Part shown: piece by piece, positions 1-6,766 of the stretch
Numbering within the stretch: position 1 is the stretch's first letter
Layout: each line of letters starts with the position of its first letter
Origin: JALYNX01 sp040905925
GTDB taxonomy: Bacteria; Actinomycetota; Acidimicrobiia; Spongiisociales; ZC4RG35
Assembly: GCA_040905925.1 (NCBI GenBank)
Contig: JBBDQO010000006.1
Coordinates: forward strand, 1 to 13,588
Reading direction: 5' to 3'
DNA: 13,588 bases
Translations under genes and position numbers: made by a program
The notes under the pieces: model-generated
What the model saw: only the letters and a program-made list of their open reading frames with translations
The model's database searches: none
What the model was told of the DNA's origin: nothing

Positions 1-19
1 CAAACAGACGCCGGTCGGC

Positions 20-35
20 CGGGGCTGCCGCCCCG
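20..35 (-). terminator. GC-rich hairpin after the ycaQ-like gene
   Basis: A perfect 6-base stem (20-25 with 30-35) has a TGCC loop. It lies 6 bases beyond the stop codon of the minus-strand glycosylase gene. There is no T-tract after it on the minus strand, so it is at best a weak or Rho-assisted terminator, and in GC-rich DNA it could be chance. Confidence 0.25.
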
Positions 36-41
36 CTTGAG

Positions 42-1229
42 TCAAAGTCGGCCGGCAATCGAATCAGCCAGGTCTCCGTTCCGGGACACGTCCACCTGCC
101 CCAGCCCCAACCAGCCAGCGGCCGCCACCAACTCCTCACCGAGCTCCCGGCCCACCCGGACTTTGTCCACCCCCGGCTCGGCGAAAGCACCTCTCACCAA
201 CAGCGCCCCCGCCTTGCGGTCGGTCTTGAGGTTCACTCTCGCCACCACATCACCGTCCAACAGGAACGGCAACACGTAGTAGCCGTGGATCCGCTTCGGC
301 TCCGGCACATAGATCTCGATCCGGTAGAAGAAGTCCCAGAGCCGCTCGACCCGGTCCCGGTACCAGATGAGGTTGTCAAATGGGGACAACAGTGCCCGGC
401 CCTGGACGCTGCGGGGAAGCTTGGCGTCGGGATGGAGGTAGGCAGGGCGGTCCCAACCAGTGACCTCGACCTCCACGAGACGCCCGGCCGAGACCAACTG
501 AGAGATGAGGGGCCGGGCCACCGGCATCCTGATCCGGTAGTAATCGGCTATGTCGTCGGCGGTTCCCACCCCGAGAGCACGAGCCGAGCGCTCCAACAGG
601 ATGGACTGCGCCTCATCGGCGGGCGGTGTCGGAGCCCGTAGCTGTTCGCTGTCGATCACCCGATCCGCGACGTCGTATATACGAACGAAGTTCCGTCGAT
701 CTGCCGCTGCCACCCGCCCTTGGACGAAGAGCATCTCCAGGGCGACCTTGCCGTCCGACCAGTTCCACATCGAGCCGTTGGGGTCCTTGACCCCGGGATC
801 CTCCAGATCGGAGGTCTGAAGCGGTCCCCGCTCCCGAACCTCTTCGAGGATGGCATCCAGGTACCCGGGTCGGGTCGCCAGCACCTTCTCGGCCGGGGTC
901 CAGATGTATCCCCGCTCCATCCGCCACCGGAACAGCCGGTGATCGGCGACAGGAAGCACCGAGGCCATATGCCCCCAATACTCGAACATCTCCCCCGACC
1001 GCCACAGCCACCGATCCAGGCCGGCCCGGTCGTAGGCCCCGAGACGGGAGAAGAACGGCATGTAATGGGTTCGGCTGAACACGTTCACCGAGTCGAGCTG
1101 TATCACCAAGACCCGGTTCAGGACCCGCCGGAAGTGTCTGACGTCGACCCTGCCCGATGACCGGGGTTCGGTGAATCCCTGGGCGGCCAATGCATACCGG
1201 CGTGCCTGGGCGATGTTGATCCGACGCAT
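42..1229 (-). CDS. ycaQ: YcaQ/AlkX-like DNA glycosylase (winged-helix HTH_42 family)
   Basis: The 395-residue protein looks like the HTH_42 family, whose E. coli member YcaQ (about 410 residues) removes alkylated bases and unhooks interstrand DNA crosslinks. A Q-L-D motif at residues 44-46, within VIQLDSVNV, fits the QxD catalytic motif of the YcaQ/AlkX branch; the AlkZ branch has QxQ. It is followed by family blocks resembling SRTHYMPFFSRLG and EYWGHMASVLP. The start is the ATG at 1229, which gives MRRINIAQARRY, the usual N-terminus. The frame stays open far upstream through purB antisense, but that translation has no family resemblance. It is divergent from purB across 30 bases. No SD is seen; a TACCCT box sits 9 bases before the start. 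The family is fairly sure; the exact lesion is inferred. Confidence 0.85.
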   Translation of the reverse strand: MRRINIAQARRYALAAQGFTEPRSSGRVDVRHFRRVLNRVLVIQLDSVNVFSRTHYMPFFSRLGAYDRAGLDRWLWRSGEMFEYWGHMASVLPVADHRLFRWRMERGYIWTPAEKVLATRPGYLDAILEEVRERGPLQTSDLEDPGVKDPNGSMWNWSDGKVALEMLFVQGRVAAADRRNFVRIYDVADRVIDSEQLRAPTPPADEAQSILLERSARALGVGTADDIADYYRIRMPVARPLISQLVSAGRLVEVEVTGWDRPAYLHPDAKLPRSVQGRALLSPFDNLIWYRDRVERLWDFFYRIEIYVPEPKRIHGYYVLPFLLDGDVVARVNLKTDRKAGALLVRGAFAEPGVDKVRVGRELGEELVAAAGWLGLGQVDVSRNGDLADSIAGRL

Positions 1230-1238
1230 GGGCCGGGG

Positions 1239-1244
1239 AGGGTA
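1239..1244 (-). promoter_or_regulatory. Candidate -10 (TACCCT) for a near-leaderless ycaQ-like transcript
   Basis: On the minus strand TACCCT ends 9 bases before the ATG at 1229. This matches the actinobacterial TANNNT -10 form, and a start site 6 to 7 bases downstream would leave a leader of only about 2 to 3 bases. Its TA core (1243-1244) also starts a plus-strand TAACGG that could serve purB. No convincing -35 is visible. Confidence 0.4.
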
Positions 1245-1259
1245 ACGGCGCGTGCCAAG

Positions 1260-2570
1260 ATGCAATCCGTGATCGAGCGTTACACGCTTCCGGAGATGGG
1301 CCGGATCTGGTCGGACCAGCGCCGACTGGAGACCTGGATGGAAGTCGAGTTCCTCGCCCTGGAGGCCTGGGTCAAACTCGGCAAGGTCCCCGACGACGTC
1401 GCCGCCGCGGTGCGGTCGGTGAAATGCCCGACGCCCGAGGATGTGGTAACCCGCGAGGAGGTCACCAACCACGACCTCGCTGCCTTTGTCGACCTCCTGG
1501 GTGAGGCCGCCGGGGAGAAAGCGGCGGGATGGGTTCACTACGGGCTGACCTCGTCGGACGTTCTCGACACAGCTCTCGGGTCGCTGCTCATGGAGTCGGC
1601 CGATCTTCTCCTCGGCGCATTGGCCTCGCTGTTCGGGGTGGTCAAGCGGAGGGCAGAAGAGCACAAGGACACCTTCATGATTGGACGCACCCACGGGATC
1701 TGGGCCGAGCCCACCACTTTCGGGCTCAAGCTGGCCGGATGGGCCTTCGAATTGTCGCGGGACCACGCCCGACTCCAGGCGGCCCGGAAGTCGGTGGCTG
1801 TTGGCAAGATCTCGGGGGCGGTCGGCACCTACGCCCACCTCCCACCCGAGATCGAGGATCACGTTTGCGCGTCTCTCGGGCTGGCAATAGAGCCCGCCTC
1901 GACTCAGGTCACAGCGCGGGACCGCCACGCCGAGTATCTGCAGACCCTGGCCCTGATCGGAGCTTCGATCGAGCGTATGGCGACCGAGATCCGACACCTG
2001 CAGCGCTCCGAAGTCTCCGAGGTGAGAGAGGCGTTTGGCAAAGGACAGAAGGGATCCTCCGCCATGCCTCACAAACGGAACCCGATCCTCTCCGAGCGGA
2101 TGACCGGGATGGCGCGCCTCCTCCGCGGCTACGCCCAGGTCGGCCTCGAGAACGTGGCACTCTGGCACGAAAGGGACATCTCACACTCCTCAGCGGAGCG
2201 GGTGGCCCTCCCCGATGCCTCGATCGTCCTTCACTACATGCTGGTCAAGTTCGAAAGCCTCATCGACAACCTCATTGTCGATGCTGATCGCATGCTGGGC
2301 AACCTCGCCTCGACCCGCGGGTTGGTCTTCAGTCAGGCGGTGCTGCTGGCCTTGGTCGAGAAGGGACTGACCCGAGACGTCGCCTACCGGATCGTCCAGG
2401 GCCACGCCATGACTGCTTGGAACGAGGAAACCCACCTCCGCGATCTTCTGGCGTCCGACCCCGATGTCGTGCTCAGCGAGGCAGAGTCGGAGCGCTGCTT
2501 CTCGTTGGAAAAGGTGGCTGAATCCGCCGAGGTGGTGTTCCAGCGTCTCGGGTCACTTCAGGTCGGCTGA
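1260..2570 (+). CDS. purB: Adenylosuccinate lyase
   Basis: Adenylosuccinate lyase splits SAICAR to AICAR plus fumarate in IMP synthesis, and adenylosuccinate to AMP plus fumarate. The 436-residue protein is of the fumarase/aspartase superfamily and close in pattern to the B. subtilis type. It has NHD at 70-72, HYGLTSSD at 93-100, GRTHG with His145, and the mobile-loop signature GSSAMPHKRNP at 265-275 with the catalytic serine. Length is normal. The ATG at 1260 is used, but the in-frame GTG at 1269 gives IERYTLPEMGRIW after the initiator, which matches relatives better. GGGGAGG at 1235-1242 is 17 bases from the ATG, too far for a standard SD. It is convergent with the LCP gene, 6 bases between stops, and separated from the other pur genes by the minus-strand block. 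Confidence 0.97.
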   Translation: MQSVIERYTLPEMGRIWSDQRRLETWMEVEFLALEAWVKLGKVPDDVAAAVRSVKCPTPEDVVTREEVTNHDLAAFVDLLGEAAGEKAAGWVHYGLTSSDVLDTALGSLLMESADLLLGALASLFGVVKRRAEEHKDTFMIGRTHGIWAEPTTFGLKLAGWAFELSRDHARLQAARKSVAVGKISGAVGTYAHLPPEIEDHVCASLGLAIEPASTQVTARDRHAEYLQTLALIGASIERMATEIRHLQRSEVSEVREAFGKGQKGSSAMPHKRNPILSERMTGMARLLRGYAQVGLENVALWHERDISHSSAERVALPDASIVLHYMLVKFESLIDNLIVDADRMLGNLASTRGLVFSQAVLLALVEKGLTRDVAYRIVQGHAMTAWNEETHLRDLLASDPDVVLSEAESERCFSLEKVAESAEVVFQRLGSLQVG

Positions 2571-2584
2571 CCGGCGTCAGTCGA
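2563..2584. terminator. Hairpin containing the convergent stop codons of purB and the LCP gene
   Basis: Positions 2563-2571 pair with 2576-2584 around a CGGC loop, giving nine pairs in the plus-strand RNA, one of them G-U. On the minus-strand RNA that pair becomes an A-C mismatch. The purB TGA (2568-2570) and the LCP TGA (2577-2579) lie in opposite arms. No T-tract follows on either side, so any termination would be non-canonical. The fold is seen in the sequence; its function is inferred. Confidence 0.4.
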
Positions 2585-3692
2585 GTGGATAGATCTCCTC
2601 CAGCTGATCCTTGAACGACGCGGTGGGAAGCAGAACCGCCGCACCGCTGGGTGTCCGGTGGTTCTGCACTTCGATCGAGAAACGGGAGACCGAGTCCTTG
2701 GAGATCCCTCGATAGCGCCAGGCCGTGGAAACCGCCCGCCCGAAGGTCCACGACGAGTCGAGGCGGACCGAGGAGGCCACGGCGGCCAGTTTGTTGGTCA
2801 GGGACACGGGCGAGGAGAACCCCGAGGCCTTGTCCGCCAACTGGAACAGCACGTCCTGCTGTCTCGTCTGGCGGGCGAAGTCGGATCCCGCGACTCCGAC
2901 CCAATTCCCACGAATGAGCTGCTCGGTTTGTCTCGACCTGACCCAGGCCAGGGCGGTCTCACCGTTGGCCCGGCGGCAGCCGGCGGAGGTGATGTTCAAG
3001 CCCGACTTGGCGTCGCGAGTCGGATGGTCGACACAGATGGTCACCCCATCCATGACGTTCACCACCCTGGCGAAGCCGACGAAGTTCACCCTCGCCACAT
3101 GGTCGACAGGTATCCCGGTGTAGTCCTCGACCATGATCGCCAACAGCTCCGAGCCCGAAGCCACCGCGGTGCAGCCTCCGAGGCCCTCGTTGAGCCTGGT
3201 GAGGGTGCGTTCGCACAGATTCCAGACGAAGAGGTCTCTGGGAAGGCTCACCATGATCGGATTCGCCCCGTCCTCGGGTTGAAGGGCGAGGATGATCACG
3301 TCGGCAAGGAACCCTGAAGCGTCGGCTCCAACCAGGAGATACGAGGTGAAGACCTCGTCATCGATGGGTGTCCCGAACGAGTTGGGGGTCAGGGCGTAGG
3401 GGTCGAAGGACCCGGACAGGTCGAACTCACCCGCCAGCTCCAATTGATGCTCGGCAAGCTCCTCGCCCTCCTGGTATTGCGAGGGCTCGACGAACACGAT
3501 GTCGCCGGAGGTGGTGCCGGTGACGTCGATGGCGGCTCGGGCCGCCTCAGGATCGAACTCCTCGCTGGCCACCGTGCCCAACGCGGCCTGGACCTGATAC
3601 GCGTAGAACGCTCCCAGCCCGAGAACCACCCCCGCTGCGACGGTGATCACCACCCTCCACGGGTGGAGGACCACGTATTGGACGATTCCCAC
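2577..3692 (-). CDS. LytR-CpsA-Psr (LCP) family cell-wall polymer ligase
   Basis: LCP enzymes work on the outer face of the membrane and attach lipid-linked anionic polymers or arabinogalactan to peptidoglycan. The 371-residue protein has a short cytoplasmic start, one membrane helix at about 14-32, a linker, and the LCP domain at about 115-290. Signature elements are LLVGADASG (119-127), the SLPRDL block with Arg152 and Asp153, VRSR (251-254), and DFARQTRQQD (271-280) with Arg274 and Arg277, the charged residues that hold the pyrophosphate. Four cysteines (160, 174, 220, 239) lie in the exported domain and could form two disulfides. The start is GTG at 3692, 27 bases after the thioesterase stop, with a TAGGAT box 10 bases before it and no good SD. 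It is last in the minus-strand block. The polymer substrate cannot be told. Confidence 0.9.
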   Translation of the reverse strand: MGIVQYVVLHPWRVVITVAAGVVLGLGAFYAYQVQAALGTVASEEFDPEAARAAIDVTGTTSGDIVFVEPSQYQEGEELAEHQLELAGEFDLSGSFDPYALTPNSFGTPIDDEVFTSYLLVGADASGFLADVIILALQPEDGANPIMVSLPRDLFVWNLCERTLTRLNEGLGGCTAVASGSELLAIMVEDYTGIPVDHVARVNFVGFARVVNVMDGVTICVDHPTRDAKSGLNITSAGCRRANGETALAWVRSRQTEQLIRGNWVGVAGSDFARQTRQQDVLFQLADKASGFSSPVSLTNKLAAVASSVRLDSSWTFGRAVSTAWRYRGISKDSVSRFSIEVQNHRTPSGAAVLLPTASFKDQLEEIYPLD

Positions 3693-3702
3693 TTCGGTGT
3701 CG

Positions 3703-3708
3703 ATCCTA
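3703..3708 (-). promoter_or_regulatory. Candidate -10 (TAGGAT) for the LCP gene
   Basis: TAGGAT on the minus strand ends 10 bases before the GTG at 3692, in the 27-base gap after the thioesterase gene. It would give a leader of about 3 to 4 bases and let the LCP gene be transcribed apart from the genes upstream. No clear -35 is seen. Confidence 0.35.
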
Positions 3709-3719
3709 GGTCTGGAGAA

Positions 3720-4127
3720 TCAGGTCGAGGGCGTGATGTGCACCGTGCCCGTGAAGACGCCGACGGTCCTCCCGTCCCCTCTGGTCACATCGACGCGGTA
3801 GGTGCCAAGGGTGCGTCCCCGCGACGCCTCCGTGACCCTCGCTTCGAGACGGTCTCCAGCCCGGGTTGGCGCGGTGAGGGCCAAATGCGCGTCCACCGCC
3901 ACTGCTCTTTGCCCGGCGGCATTCGAGGCAAGGGAGAAGGCACAATCGGCGAGGGAGAACACCATGCCACCGTGCCCCACATCGAGGAAATTGAGGTGCT
4001 CAGGCCTTACTTCGAGCGAGACGGCTATCTCCTCATCGGAAACCGAGACCAGCTCGACTCCCAACGAGCGTGCAAATGGGTCGGCGTGGAGCATCTCCTG
4101 CACGGTTGAAGACGTGAACCCGGACAC
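3720..4127 (-). CDS. PaaI-like hotdog-fold acyl-CoA thioesterase
   Basis: A 135-residue single hotdog domain of the PaaI/4HBT type, which hydrolyses aromatic or other acyl-CoA thioesters in the cytoplasm. Asn46, HGG at 52-54 and Asp61 fall at the same numbers as in E. coli PaaI, where Asp61 is catalytic, and the intervening MVFSLAD block is typical. No phenylacetate-degradation genes are nearby, so a housekeeping or detoxifying thioesterase is as likely as a true PaaI, and the paaI symbol is not assigned. The start is GTG at 4127; TAATCT lies exactly 6 bases before it, which suggests a leaderless message. The gene follows the CBS-BON gene by 38 bases and precedes the LCP gene by 27 bases, so it may also be read from an upstream promoter. 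Confidence 0.88.
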   Translation of the reverse strand: MSGFTSSTVQEMLHADPFARSLGVELVSVSDEEIAVSLEVRPEHLNFLDVGHGGMVFSLADCAFSLASNAAGQRAVAVDAHLALTAPTRAGDRLEARVTEASRGRTLGTYRVDVTRGDGRTVGVFTGTVHITPST

Positions 4128-4133
4128 CGGACG

Positions 4134-4139
4134 AGATTA
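4134..4139 (-). promoter_or_regulatory. Candidate -10 (TAATCT) for a leaderless thioesterase transcript
   Basis: TAATCT on the minus strand is followed by CGTCCG and then the GTG start at 4127. Six bases between the box and the predicted +1 is the classic distance, so the start codon would itself be the 5' end. No SD precedes the gene, which fits. Confidence 0.5.
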
Positions 4140-4165
4140 GGTGGGCACTGTCGCACCCGGCGTCG

Positions 4166-4861
4166 TCACCAGGTTCTGGGCGTGATCATCGGGGTAGGCC
4201 GACCGGTCATCTTGAGCTTCAGGTCGTCGACCTCGAAGTCGAGATGACTGGCCACCGACACCACCCCGTCCACCCGGGCAATGAATCTGTCGAGTAGGTC
4301 GACGTCAGATCGAGTCTCGAGCCGGCCGCTGAGGACGACGTTGCCCTCGTTGCTCTGGACATCGACACGCCCGGGATCGATCCAGAGGACCTCGCCCATG
4401 ATGTGATCCCGGATCTCGTTGATGATTTCCTGGTCGGGGCGGGCAAAGACCCGAAGTATGTCCGATCGACTCACCAGGCCGACGAGTGCGCCGTCGTCAT
4501 CCACCACGGGGATCCGCTTGACACGCTCCTTCTGCATCAGGCGGGCGGCTTCTGCGTGATCGGCTTCAGGGCCGAGCACGATCAGATCGGTGCTCATCAC
4601 ATCACCAACAAAGCGCTCCTGGGTGGGAAGCTCCACCTCCCTGTGGATGAAGCGGAGGAGACCGGCCGGCGTCTTGCGACGCCTATCGGCTTCGGTTGCC
4701 ACGAAATCGGCTTCGGTGATGATGCCGACAGGAATGCTGTCGCCTTCGGTCACAACCAAACCGCTGATGCCGGCTTCGATCATGCGGCGCGCTGCTTCCT
4801 TGAGGGAGTCGTCGGGGCCGACCGTGAGCACATCGCGTGTCATCAAATTGCGGAGTTTCAT
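4166..4861 (-). CDS. CBS-pair plus BON-domain protein
   Basis: The 231-residue soluble protein has two CBS motifs (about 5-60 and 85-140) followed by a BON domain (about 147-212). CBS pairs usually bind AMP, ATP or related nucleotides as sensors; BON domains bind lipids or act as interaction modules. Both ribose-binding motifs are intact: GIITEADF at 46-53 (Thr49, Asp52) and GLVSRSD at 128-134 (Ser131, Asp134). There is no signal peptide or membrane helix. I start it at the ATG at 4861, not the ATG at 4879, because AAAGGAG (4867-4873) lies 5 bases upstream and MKLRNLMTRDVLTV is the family N-terminus. It heads the minus-strand block and is divergent from purC across 140 bases. Adenylate sensing in purine supply is a guess from context; the molecular target is unknown. 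Confidence 0.9.
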   Translation of the reverse strand: MKLRNLMTRDVLTVGPDDSLKEAARRMIEAGISGLVVTEGDSIPVGIITEADFVATEADRRRKTPAGLLRFIHREVELPTQERFVGDVMSTDLIVLGPEADHAEAARLMQKERVKRIPVVDDDGALVGLVSRSDILRVFARPDQEIINEIRDHIMGEVLWIDPGRVDVQSNEGNVVLSGRLETRSDVDLLDRFIARVDGVVSVASHLDFEVDDLKLKMTGRPTPMITPRTW

Positions 4862-4866
4862 CAGGT

Positions 4867-4873
4867 CTCCTTT
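4867..4873 (-). promoter_or_regulatory. Shine-Dalgarno site that fixes the CBS-BON start
   Basis: AAAGGAG on the minus strand, 5 bases before the ATG at 4861. The alternative ATG at 4879 lies upstream of this site and has no SD of its own. A TACGTT box at 4882-4887 could be the matching -10, placing the 5' end near 4875. Confidence 0.65.
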
Positions 4874-4987
4874 CACCATTCAACGTATGTCGACCCGCCG
4901 CGAGACAACTAGGGCAATACGTCCCGTTTGAAAAGGAGTAGCACGCAGGACTGCAGACCAAGCGACGAGGCCCGCTCCCCTCCCAAC

Positions 4988-4993
4988 TACCCT
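4988..4993 (+). promoter_or_regulatory. Candidate -10 (TACCCT) for purC
   Basis: TACCCT ends 8 bases before the purC ATG at 5002, with no SD between. The resulting 5' end would fall at or within about two bases of the start codon. The 140-base gap to the CBS-BON gene shows no hairpin or conserved fold that would suggest a purine riboswitch. Confidence 0.45.
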
Positions 4994-5001
4994 GCCGTCA
5001 C

Positions 5002-5886
5002 ATGGTGGCGCTACCTCATGTCGCATCGGGCAAGGTCAGGGAGATGTACGAGGTAGACAAGGACCACCTCCTGATCGAGACCACCGATCGCATCTCTGCC
5101 TACGACGTCGTCCTCGACCAGCCGATACCCAAAAAGGGAAAGGTGCTTACCGGCCTCAGCCTCCACTTCTTCGACCTCCTCGACACCCCGAACCACCTCG
5201 TAACCACCGACCTGACCAGGGTCGCAGGTCTGTCTGGGGCCGATCGGGAGGCCTTGCGGGGCAGGGCGATGGTGGTTCGCCGCGCCGAGGTGATCCCCGT
5301 CGAGTGCGTGGTCAGGGGTTACCTCTACGGGTCGTCGTGGCGCGAGTACCGCGACGGTGGCGGGCCCACCACCGAACATCTCCCCTCGGGGCTCCGGCTG
5401 GCCGACCTGCTCCCCGAGCCGATCTTCACTCCGGCCACCAAGGCGACATCGGGGCATGACGAGAACATCACCGAGTCCCAAACCCGAGCCCTTCTCGGCG
5501 ACCAGCTCTATGAGGAGTTGCGGAAACGATCCGTCGACATCTATCTGCGGGCCTCCGAACACGCCGCGGCGCGCGGGGTGATCCTGGCCGACACCAAGTT
5601 CGAGTTCGGTTTTGCCGGTGACGAATTGCTCCTCATCGACGAGGTGCTCACCCCGGATTCGTCCAGGTACTGGCCGGCGGATCAATGGAAACCGGGGCAC
5701 GAGATCCCGTCTTTCGACAAGCAGCCATTGCGGGACTGGCTCGACGCCACCGACTGGGACCGGACCCCGCCGGCGCCCGACCTTCCGCCGGAGATAGTCG
5801 AGGAGACCAGCGCCAGGTACGTCGAGGCCTATGAGCGGGTCACCGGGGAGAGCTTCGAGACCTACCTGAACCAGGTCCCTCGATGA
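5002..5886 (+). CDS. purC: Phosphoribosylaminoimidazole-succinocarboxamide (SAICAR) synthase
   Basis: SAICAR synthase joins CAIR and aspartate with ATP, the step before PurB. At 294 residues it has the usual actinobacterial length. Recognisable blocks are the ATP-loop SGKVREMYEV (9-18), DRISAYDVV (29-37), ECVVRGYLYGSSW (101-113), the KATSGHDENI block (147-156), GVILADTKFEFG (192-203) and DEVLTPDSSRYW (213-224). The ATG at 5002 is followed directly by GTG; either could start, and neither has an SD. A TACCCT box 8 bases upstream suggests a near-leaderless start. It is first in the plus-strand purC-purS-purQ-purL set, and its TGA overlaps the purS ATG by four bases. Confidence 0.97.
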   Translation: MVALPHVASGKVREMYEVDKDHLLIETTDRISAYDVVLDQPIPKKGKVLTGLSLHFFDLLDTPNHLVTTDLTRVAGLSGADREALRGRAMVVRRAEVIPVECVVRGYLYGSSWREYRDGGGPTTEHLPSGLRLADLLPEPIFTPATKATSGHDENITESQTRALLGDQLYEELRKRSVDIYLRASEHAAARGVILADTKFEFGFAGDELLLIDEVLTPDSSRYWPADQWKPGHEIPSFDKQPLRDWLDATDWDRTPPAPDLPPEIVEETSARYVEAYERVTGESFETYLNQVPR

Positions 5887-6125
5887 GAGTGAGCGTCGAG
5901 ATCACGCGCCGGCCTGAGATCGCCGATCCCGAGGGGGCCAACATCATGCGGGCGCTCACCGACTTGGGTCATCGCGAAATCGAGTCGGTGCGGGTCGATC
6001 GGATCATCCACCTCGATATCAGGGGTGATGATCCCGATCAGGTCAAGCGGGGCGTCGAGGAGATGTGCCGACAGCTTCTGGCCAACCCGGTACTCGAGGA
6101 CTTCCGGGTCGAGGTGGGCGAATGA
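5883..6125 (+). CDS. purS: FGAM synthase subunit PurS
   Basis: PurS is the small structural subunit that bridges PurQ and PurL in the three-part FGAM synthase found in Gram-positive bacteria and archaea. The 80-residue protein has the family layout: a first strand (MRVSVEITRRPEI), the DPEG turn at 15-18, the helix NIMRALTDLG and the strand pair around IESVRVDRIIHLDI. Its ATG is inside the ATGA that ends purC, and its own TGA is inside the ATGA that starts purQ, so translation of the three is probably coupled and near stoichiometric. Too short for motif certainty alone, but the position is decisive. Confidence 0.95.
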   Translation: MRVSVEITRRPEIADPEGANIMRALTDLGHREIESVRVDRIIHLDIRGDDPDQVKRGVEEMCRQLLANPVLEDFRVEVGE

Positions 6126-6766
6126 GGACCGCGGTTGTCGTCTTCCCCGGGACCAACTGCGAGCACGACGTGGTGCACGCCCTGAGGTCGCTCGGTGGAG
6201 ACGCCGAATTGGTGTGGCACCGAGAGACCGACCTCTCCGACTTCGACGGAGTGATCCTGCCCGGCGGGTTCGCCCATGGCGACTACTTGCGCACGGGCGC
6301 CATCGCCCGGTTCTCACCGGTGATGGCCGAAGTAGGGCGAGTGGCAGACGAAGGCGCCCCGGTTCTCGGCATCTGCAACGGATTCCAGGTGCTTTGCGAG
6401 GCCGGAATGCTCCCCGGCGCCCTGATCGCCAACCGGGACCTGGCGTTCATCTGCCGTTTCGTGGAGGTGGAGGTGACCGACACTTCGACGATCCTCACCC
6501 GCAACGCCGAGCTGGGCCAACGGATTCGCATCCCGCTCAACTCGTACGAGGGGAATTGGGTCCACCCGGGATCCGACGCCAGGGTGGTACTGACCTATCT
6601 CGACAATCCGAACGGGTCACAGGGCTCGGCGGCCGCGGTGTCCAACCCCGGGGGCAATGTGGTGGGGGTGATGCCCCATCCCGAGCGCGCCTCGGATGAG
6701 CTCCTCGGGTCGTCCGACGGCTTGGTCCTCCTGGAGAGCTTTCTCCAGTCGCTGGTGCCGGCATGA
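6122..6766 (+). CDS. purQ: FGAM synthase glutaminase subunit PurQ
   Basis: PurQ is a class I glutamine amidotransferase that frees ammonia from glutamine for PurL. The 214-residue protein shows the oxyanion-loop LPGGFAHGDYLR (46-57), the nucleophile in GICNGFQ (Cys85), and the His186/Glu188 pair in MPHPER. All catalytic residues are present. The usual AHGEG block is SYEG here (about 141-144), so the histidine of that motif is lost. The start is the ATG at 6122 in the ATGA overlap with purS; an in-frame ATG at 6065 would add 19 residues, overlap purS heavily and spoil the family N-terminus MRTAVVVFPGTNC. It overlaps purL by four bases. Confidence 0.97.
   Translation: MRTAVVVFPGTNCEHDVVHALRSLGGDAELVWHRETDLSDFDGVILPGGFAHGDYLRTGAIARFSPVMAEVGRVADEGAPVLGICNGFQVLCEAGMLPGALIANRDLAFICRFVEVEVTDTSTILTRNAELGQRIRIPLNSYEGNWVHPGSDARVVLTYLDNPNGSQGSAAAVSNPGGNVVGVMPHPERASDELLGSSDGLVLLESFLQSLVPA

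Noticed and set aside
1230..2168. Open minus-strand frame extending the ycaQ-like ORF by 313 codons over purB
   Set aside because: It is antisense to a certain purB gene, its translation resembles no family, and the family N-terminus begins at 1229. GC-rich codon bias keeps stops rare in this frame.
4862..4879. Six-residue N-terminal extension of the CBS-BON protein from the ATG at 4879
   Set aside because: The SD AAAGGAG lies between the two ATGs and serves only the one at 4861.
4862..5001. Purine riboswitch or PurR-type operator before purC
   Set aside because: No conserved aptamer fold or operator repeat is visible, and the likely 5' end is at the start codon, leaving no leader.
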